A stretch of 64,000 bases of DNA, from the NCBI RefSeq assembly GCF_030863805.1, contig NZ_CP132957.1:1116001-1180000 (forward strand), given 5' to 3'. Position 1 is the stretch's first letter. Each line of letters opens with the position of its first letter. Shown one piece after another: positions 59,073 through 64,000 of this stretch. Origin of the DNA: Kineothrix sp. MB12-C1. GTDB taxonomy: Bacteria; Bacillota; Clostridia; Lachnospirales; Lachnospiraceae. A program made the position numbers and the translations under genes. The notes below the pieces were generated by a model, which did not search any database, was not told the origin of the DNA, and saw only the letters and a list, made by a program, of their open reading frames with translations.

Positions 59073-60189
59073 TTATTTTGTTCTGTTAGTAGTAATCCAT
59101 TTCAAGTAGGCATTAATAAATACATCCAACCCACCATCCAAGACTGCATCCGCATTGCCGGATTCCGCTTCCGTCCGATGATCCTTCACCATCGTGTACG
59201 GCTGCAGTACGTAAGAACGAATCTGATTGCCCCAGCCGATTTCCTTCACCTCTCCACGGATGCCGGAAAGCTTCTGTTCATTTTCTTCCTGCTTAAGCAT
59301 ATATAGCTTAGCTTTCAGCATCTGCATCGCCTTGTCCTTATTCTGGAACTGAGAACGCTCATTCTGACACTGCACCACAATACCGGTAGGAAGATGCGTA
59401 ATACGAATGGCTGAAGAGGTCTTGTTAATGTGCTGACCGCCCGCACCACTGCTTCGATAGGTATCGATACGTAAATCATCATCGTTAATCTCAATATCCA
59501 TATCATCTTCGATATCAGGCATAACATCCAAAGACACAAAAGAAGTCTGCCGTTTTCCCTGCGCATTAAAAGGTGAAATACGAACGAGACGATGTACGCC
59601 TTTCTCCGACTTCAAGTAACCATAAGCGTTCTCACCATTGACCTGAAATGTCACAGATTTGATTCCCGCTTCATCTCCGTCCAAGTAGTCGAGTACATCG
59701 ATGCTAAAGCCCTTACGTTCCGCCCATCTCGTGTACATGCGGTAAAGCATACCGCACCAATCACAACTCTCCGTACCGCCCGCTCCCGCGTTCAGCTTAA
59801 GGATCGCATTATTCTTATCATATTCTCCGGAAAGAAGGGTACTGATACGAATCGCCTCAAAGGTGTCGATAAAAGCATCCAACTCCGTTCGAATCTCCGC
59901 TGCCATCTCAGGATCCGCTTCTTCATAACCCATCTCGATTAACGTCTCGATATCTTCGTATTGGCTTCTCAGTCCGTTTATCGTATCTACGACATCTTTC
60001 AGACTTTTCAGTTCCTTCATTTTCTTATTGGAAACATCAGGTTCATCCCAGAAAGCGGGAGCCTCCATTTCTCTTTCTAATTCTTCGATTCTCCTTTGCT
60101 TATGATCTAAGTCAAAGTGAATCCCTCACTTCCGCAAGCGGACTTTCATATGTCTGCAATTCTGTTTTCATAGAATCTAATTCTACCAC
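59073..60189 (-). CDS. prfB: Peptide chain release factor 2, programmed +1 frameshift
   Basis: Releases peptides at UGA and UAA codons. Frame 0 starts at GTG 60189 (GGTG 8 bases upstream) and encodes VVELDSMKTELQTYESPLAE-VRDSL before an in-frame TGA (60114-60112). The site AGG-GAT-TCA-CTT-TGA-C contains the classic CTTTGAC slip with an upstream Shine-Dalgarno-like AGGG; after skipping one T, frame +1 continues DLDHKQRRIEELEREMEAP to the stop at 59073. The joined protein (60189-60115 plus 60113-59073) is 371 aa. GGQ is in GAGGQHINKTSSA and the SPF tripeptide in RISPFNAQG. Follows secA by 37 bases. Confidence 0.97.
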
Positions 60190-60226
60190 TTAACGTTCAC
60201 CACACTTTCTTTTTTTCCTGCACTAA

Positions 60227-62791
60227 CTATTTACGACCATGGCACTGCTTATATTTCTTACCGCTTCCGCAAGGGCAGGGATCATTGGGGTATACCTTCG
60301 CCACCTCACGCTTAACAGGTCCTTTTGGCAAGCTGTCATCCTTATTTGTTCCTGTTACCTTCGCTACCTGTTCTCTCTCGACCTTCTGCTCAATTCTTAC
60401 ATGGAACAGGAGGCGGACGGTTTCTTCCTTAATATTCTGCGCCATTTCATCGAACATTTCATAACCGCTTAATTTGTATTCCACAAGCGGATCTCTCTGT
60501 CCATAAGCTTGAAGTCCTACGCCCTGACGAAGTTGATCCATATCATCGATATGATCCATCCACTTTCTATCAATAACTTTAAGAAGAATTACACGCTCGA
60601 TTTCACGAATCGCCTCCGGATTGGGGAATTCCGCTTCTTTACTTTCGTATAATTTCACCGCTTCTTCCTTTAGCTGCTGCTTTAGGCTGTTCTTCTTCGG
60701 TTTCAACACACGTCCCGTATTAATAGGACGAAGAGGTATAATAGGAAGTAACAATGTATTCAATTCTGTAAAGTTCCAATCATCGATATCGGAATCATCA
60801 CTGATACTCGTATCTACCGCATTTTCCGCAATATCAGTTATCATCTTAAAGATAGCATCTCTCATGCTCTGTCCGCTGAGTACCTGTCGGCGCTCTTCAT
60901 AGATAATCTCGCGCTGCTCGTTCATCACCTGATCATATTCTAATAGGTTCTTCCGAATTCCATAGTTATTGTTCTCTATCTTCTTCTGTGCGGATTCAAT
61001 CGCCTTTGTCAAAGATTTATGCTCGATTTCCTGATTCTCCGGAATACCCAATGTATTGAACATGCTGATCAACCGCTCAGAGCCGAACAGACGCATCAAC
61101 TCATCTTCCAGGGAAATATAGAACTTGGATTCACCCGGATCTCCCTGACGGCCGGAACGTCCACGTAACTGATTGTCGATACGTCTCGACTCATGGCGCT
61201 CAGTACCGATAATCTTAAGTCCTCCTGCCGCTTTCGCTTCATCGTCCAGCTTAATATCCGTACCACGCCCTGCCATATTCGTGGCAATCGTTACTGCACC
61301 ATGCATTCCGGCATCCGCAACGATCTCTGCTTCCAGTTCGTGGAACTTCGCATTCAATACTTTATGGGAAATGCCGCGCTTTGTCAGCATCTTACTAAGT
61401 TCCTCCGATGCTTCAATCGTAATTGTACCAACTAAGACAGGCTGTCCCTTTTCATGAGCTGCCGCTACCGCCTCTACAATGGCATGGAGCTTTTCTTTTC
61501 TCGTCTTATATACAGCATCCTGCAAGTCTTTTCTGACAACAGGCCTATTCGTAGGAATCTCAATAACGTCCATCCCATAAATATCGCGGAATTCCTTCTC
61601 CTCAGTCAATGCCGTACCTGTCATGCCTGCCTTCTTCTCGAATTTATTGAAGAAGTTCTGGAAAGTAATAGTTGCAAGCGTCTTACTCTCTCTCTTCACC
61701 TTCACATGCTCTTTGGCTTCAATCGCCTGATGCAGTCCATCGGAATAACGGCGTCCCGGCATAATACGTCCGGTGAATTCATCGACGATCAATACCTGAT
61801 CATCCTTTACCACATAGTCTTGATCGCGGAACATAAGATTATGCGCACGAAGAGCCAAATTGATATTGTGCTGAATCTCCAGATTATCCGGGTCAGCCAA
61901 GTTCTCAATCTGGAAGAAGCGTTCTACTTTAGCAACGCCTTCTGCGGTTAAGTTCACCACTTTATCTTTCTCATTCACGATGAAATCGCCTGTTTCTTCC
62001 CGCTCTATTCCCATGATGGCATCCATCTTGGTAAGCTCAGCCATATCCTCGCCTCGCTTTAACTGCCTGGCAAGAACATCACAAGCCTCATACAGCTTCG
62101 TGGATTTACCGCTCTGTCCTGAAATGATAAGAGGAGTTCTCGCCTCATCTACAAGTACAGAGTCCACCTCATCGATAATCGCATAATGCAAATCGCGAAG
62201 TACGAGCTGTTCTTTATAAATAACCATATTATCTCTTAAATAATCAAAGCCGAGTTCATTATTAGTCACATACGTAATATCGCAGTTATATGCCTCTCTG
62301 CGTTCTTCCGGCTTCATATCGTTCAGTACAACACCCACCTTCAGTCCAAGGAATTCGTGCACTTGTCCCATCCACTCAGCATCTCGCTTCGCCAAGTAAT
62401 CGTTAACCGTTACTACGTGCACACCTTTTCCTGCCAGAGCCTCCAAATAAGCAGGCAAAGTAGAAACGAGCGTCTTACCTTCTCCTGTTTTCATCTCGGC
62501 AATACGTCCCTGATGCAGAATAATACCGCCGATAAGCTGTACGCGGTAATGTTCCATGTTAAGCACTCTTTTTGCAGCTTCTCTAATGGTAGCAAAAGCC
62601 TCCGGCAGAAGGTCATCTAACGTCTCTCCATCCTGTAAACGTTTTTTGTACTCTTTTGTCTTGTCCCTCAACTGCTCATCGGACAGCTCCTTCATGGAGG
62701 GTCTTAGATTCTCGATAACATCCGCAATGCCTTCTACTCTTCTTAATTCCCTCTCACTGTGAGTTCCAAAAACCTTATTAACAATATTCAT
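60227..62791 (-). CDS. secA: Preprotein translocase ATPase SecA
   Basis: Motor that drives proteins through SecYEG. Walker A region [50 protein letters not shown] and [20 protein letters not shown] are intact. The C-terminal zinc motif is [18 protein letters not shown]. 854 aa. ATG at 62791 has GGGAG 7 bases upstream; an in-frame TTG two codons earlier is rejected. Probably co-transcribed with prfB. Confidence 0.98.
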   Translation of the reverse strand: MNIVNKVFGTHSERELRRVEGIADVIENLRPSMKELSDEQLRDKTKEYKKRLQDGETLDDLLPEAFATIREAAKRVLNMEHYRVQLIGGIILHQGRIAEMKTGEGKTLVSTLPAYLEALAGKGVHVVTVNDYLAKRDAEWMGQVHEFLGLKVGVVLNDMKPEERREAYNCDITYVTNNELGFDYLRDNMVIYKEQLVLRDLHYAIIDEVDSVLVDEARTPLIISGQSGKSTKLYEACDVLARQLKRGEDMAELTKMDAIMGIEREETGDFIVNEKDKVVNLTAEGVAKVERFFQIENLADPDNLEIQHNINLALRAHNLMFRDQDYVVKDDQVLIVDEFTGRIMPGRRYSDGLHQAIEAKEHVKVKRESKTLATITFQNFFNKFEKKAGMTGTALTEEKEFRDIYGMDVIEIPTNRPVVRKDLQDAVYKTRKEKLHAIVEAVAAAHEKGQPVLVGTITIEASEELSKMLTKRGISHKVLNAKFHELEAEIVADAGMHGAVTIATNMAGRGTDIKLDDEAKAAGGLKIIGTERHESRRIDNQLRGRSGRQGDPGESKFYISLEDELMRLFGSERLISMFNTLGIPENQEIEHKSLTKAIESAQKKIENNNYGIRKNLLEYDQVMNEQREIIYEERRQVLSGQSMRDAIFKMITDIAENAVDTSISDDSDIDDWNFTELNTLLLPIIPLRPINTGRVLKPKKNSLKQQLKEEAVKLYESKEAEFPNPEAIREIERVILLKVIDRKWMDHIDDMDQLRQGVGLQAYGQRDPLVEYKLSGYEMFDEMAQNIKEETVRLLFHVRIEQKVEREQVAKVTGTNKDDSLPKGPVKREVAKVYPNDPCPCGSGKKYKQCHGRK

Positions 62792-62840
62792 AGTCAAACT
62801 CCCATATCATCCGGCACTCAAAACAGGGCACCTTAATATT

Positions 62841-62913
62841 ATGATGTTAGGGTCCCAAAGTCATATTGTTTCATGCAAGCATGAAACGCATGACCTTTTG
62901 ACCCTAGTATCAT
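62841..62913. repeat. Long imperfect inverted repeat upstream of secA
   Basis: Arms 62841-62876 and 62879-62913 pair over about 35 bases with a few mismatches; the inner part GTTTCATGC/GCATGAAAC is perfect and the loop only 2 bases. No T-run follows on either strand. Confidence 0.8.
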
Positions 62914-62970
62914 CTTATACAAAAAAATCCACTGTTTATTGTAACAGATTTATAGCTTATATTCAACTAC

Positions 62971-63020
62971 TGCATCTGTTAATACTTTATAAATTTGCAT
63001 CTGTTAATACTTTATAAATT
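62971..63020. repeat. Two perfect tandem 25-bp repeats
   Basis: TGCATCTGTTAATACTTTAT-AAATT occurs twice head to tail (62971-62995 and 62996-63020) in the AT-rich spacer between the GH18 gene and secA. Contains TAATACTTTATAAA, so it may duplicate promoter-like sequence. Confidence 0.9.
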
Positions 63021-63067
63021 TTATTAATATTCTTAACTATTTTTCTTATATATGAGTATTATGACTT

Positions 63068-64000
63068 TTATTTCTTATCCAGACATTTGCGCAAGAAGCG
63101 AGTCAAGGTAAAGGTCTTATCTAAGCCATATTCCCAATACATCATTCCATACATATTCTTATCCTGTACATATTCCGCTTTATATTCCAGAGCACGTTCA
63201 TCTTCATAGGAAACAAAATCAGAACCGTTATACAAATAGGCTGCCTTCGCTTTATCATCCCACAATTTCTCGAATTTCTTCTTTCCGGTCTCAAGAAGAT
63301 GACATATCTCGCTGTAGGAATAAATATCTCCACTGCCACTTACCGGACTTCCTGCCTTCGCTTCTTTCACTCCGATCCATCCACGGCTGTAAAAAGCGGC
63401 ACCCATCACCATCTTTTCATAAGGTACCCCTGCCTCAGCGAAGAATTCAACCGCCTCATGACTGCATACTCCTCCTGACTCGGGCGCGTATAAGCCGGCA
63501 TGATGACCGCTCACCACATCCCATCCTCCATAAAGGTCATAGGTCATAAGCTGAACGTAGTCGAGAAGCTCGCTCACTTCTTTCATATGAGTATTTTCCA
63601 CATAGGACTTAAGCGCTCCTGCTGCAATCGAAAGAGTCCGATAACCTTCCATTCGGTTCAAGTGATCACGAAGTTCCTGTAAAAGCAGGGTGAAATTCTC
63701 CTTATCTTCCGGGATGGCACGAATTCCGGCTTTATCGGAGCAAGGATATTCCCAGTCAATATCGATCCCATCGAAGCCGTATTCTTCCGCCAGTTTAACT
63801 GCTGATGCTGCGAACAGCTCTCTTCCTTCCTTCGTTTCTGCTGCCTGTGAGAAGCCATCCGCTTCCCAGCCCCCAATGGACAGCATCACCTTAATATCCG
63901 GGTTCATCTGCCTCATTCTCGCAATATCCTGCTTACCGGTCTTTTCCTTCCAGTAAGCTTCCCCGTTCTTAATCAGACCAAAGGCAATATTGACACCGTC
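63068..64000 (-). CDS. GH18 chitinase-like protein (5' end outside window)
   Basis: The frame is open to the window edge (first residues DGVNIAFGLIKNGEAYW), so only the C-terminal 310 residues are seen. The catalytic DxxDxDxE motif is in FDGIDIDWEYP, with KVMLSIGGWEADGFS before and LMTYDLYGGWDVVSGHHAGLY after. It ends right after the barrel (ALEYKAEYVQDKNMYGMMYWEYGLD) with no linker or binding module, unlike the GH18 at 12642-14855. A bacterial chitinase or endo-acting GlcNAc hydrolase; secretion cannot be judged without the N-terminus. Confidence 0.9.
   Translation of the reverse strand, partial: DGVNIAFGLIKNGEAYWKEKTGKQDIARMRQMNPDIKVMLSIGGWEADGFSQAAETKEGRELFAASAVKLAEEYGFDGIDIDWEYPCSDKAGIRAIPEDKENFTLLLQELRDHLNRMEGYRTLSIAAGALKSYVENTHMKEVSELLDYVQLMTYDLYGGWDVVSGHHAGLYAPESGGVCSHEAVEFFAEAGVPYEKMVMGAAFYSRGWIGVKEAKAGSPVSGSGDIYSYSEICHLLETGKKKFEKLWDDKAKAAYLYNGSDFVSYEDERALEYKAEYVQDKNMYGMMYWEYGLDKTFTLTRFLRKCLDKK

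Overview
The window is chromosomal DNA from an anaerobic, low-to-mid GC Firmicute. It is most likely a Lachnospiraceae member (Clostridium cluster XIVa). This rests on the general look of the 16S gene, a rubrerythrin with a Fur/PerR regulator, an FMN riboswitch in front of an ECF S-component, YesM/YesN-type two-component genes, the Tsa/RimI cluster and Clostridia-style prfB and secA. No database search was possible, so the family-level placement is an inference. Most genes lie on the minus strand.

Layout. 1-12.6 kb: end of a cellobiose phosphorylase gene, cardiolipin synthase, a perR-rbr pair, pyridoxamine kinase, a PAS/HD-GYP phosphodiesterase translationally coupled to an oxygen-binding-diiron-like protein, tRNA-Arg, a membrane diguanylate cyclase, an HflK/HflC pair and a flavin reductase. 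12.6-27.1 kb: a secreted GH18 chitinase, then an alpha-1,6-glucan (isomalto-oligosaccharide/dextran) locus. That locus has a solute-binding lipoprotein, two permeases, a cytoplasmic GH66-type enzyme and an oligo-1,6-glucosidase, with a divergent YesM/YesN-like two-component system and a chemoreceptor.

27.3-34.4 kb: a sulfur operon (glutathionyl-hydroquinone-reductase-like protein, cysteine synthase, SsuABC-like transporter). In front of it, transcribed the same way, are a near-consensus promoter, a 39-residue peptide gene with four consecutive Cys codons, and a terminator whose stem can be disrupted by an alternative pairing inside the peptide gene. This is the layout of a cysteine-responsive ribosome-mediated attenuator. 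A class-C-like group II intron (about 1.85 kb, with its own maturase) sits immediately after that terminator, between the leader and the operon. This is the most striking system in the window. Next come a GNAT acetyltransferase and a lincosamide-nucleotidyltransferase-like gene.

35.8-42.8 kb: one large stable-RNA operon on the minus strand: promoter, tRNA-Ser(TGA), tRNA-Ser(GGA), 16S, 5S, tRNA-Ile, tRNA-Ala, 23S, then tRNA-Asn, Glu, Thr, Met, Asp, Val and Leu, and a strong terminator. The 5S gene lies between 16S and 23S, which is not the usual order, and a 20-bp hairpin-forming repeat is tandemly arrayed just ahead of 23S.

42.8-64 kb: housekeeping genes: ispD, tsaD, an unknown membrane protein, rnz, a small zinc-ribbon protein, rimI, tsaB, tsaE and a YcxB-like protein; a MacAB-type exporter with a palindromic operator candidate; FMN riboswitch-ribU; tex; three small plus-strand genes; prfB with its programmed +1 frameshift; secA; and the 3' part of a second GH18 gene. 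Two families of short dispersed intergenic repeats recur in the spacers.
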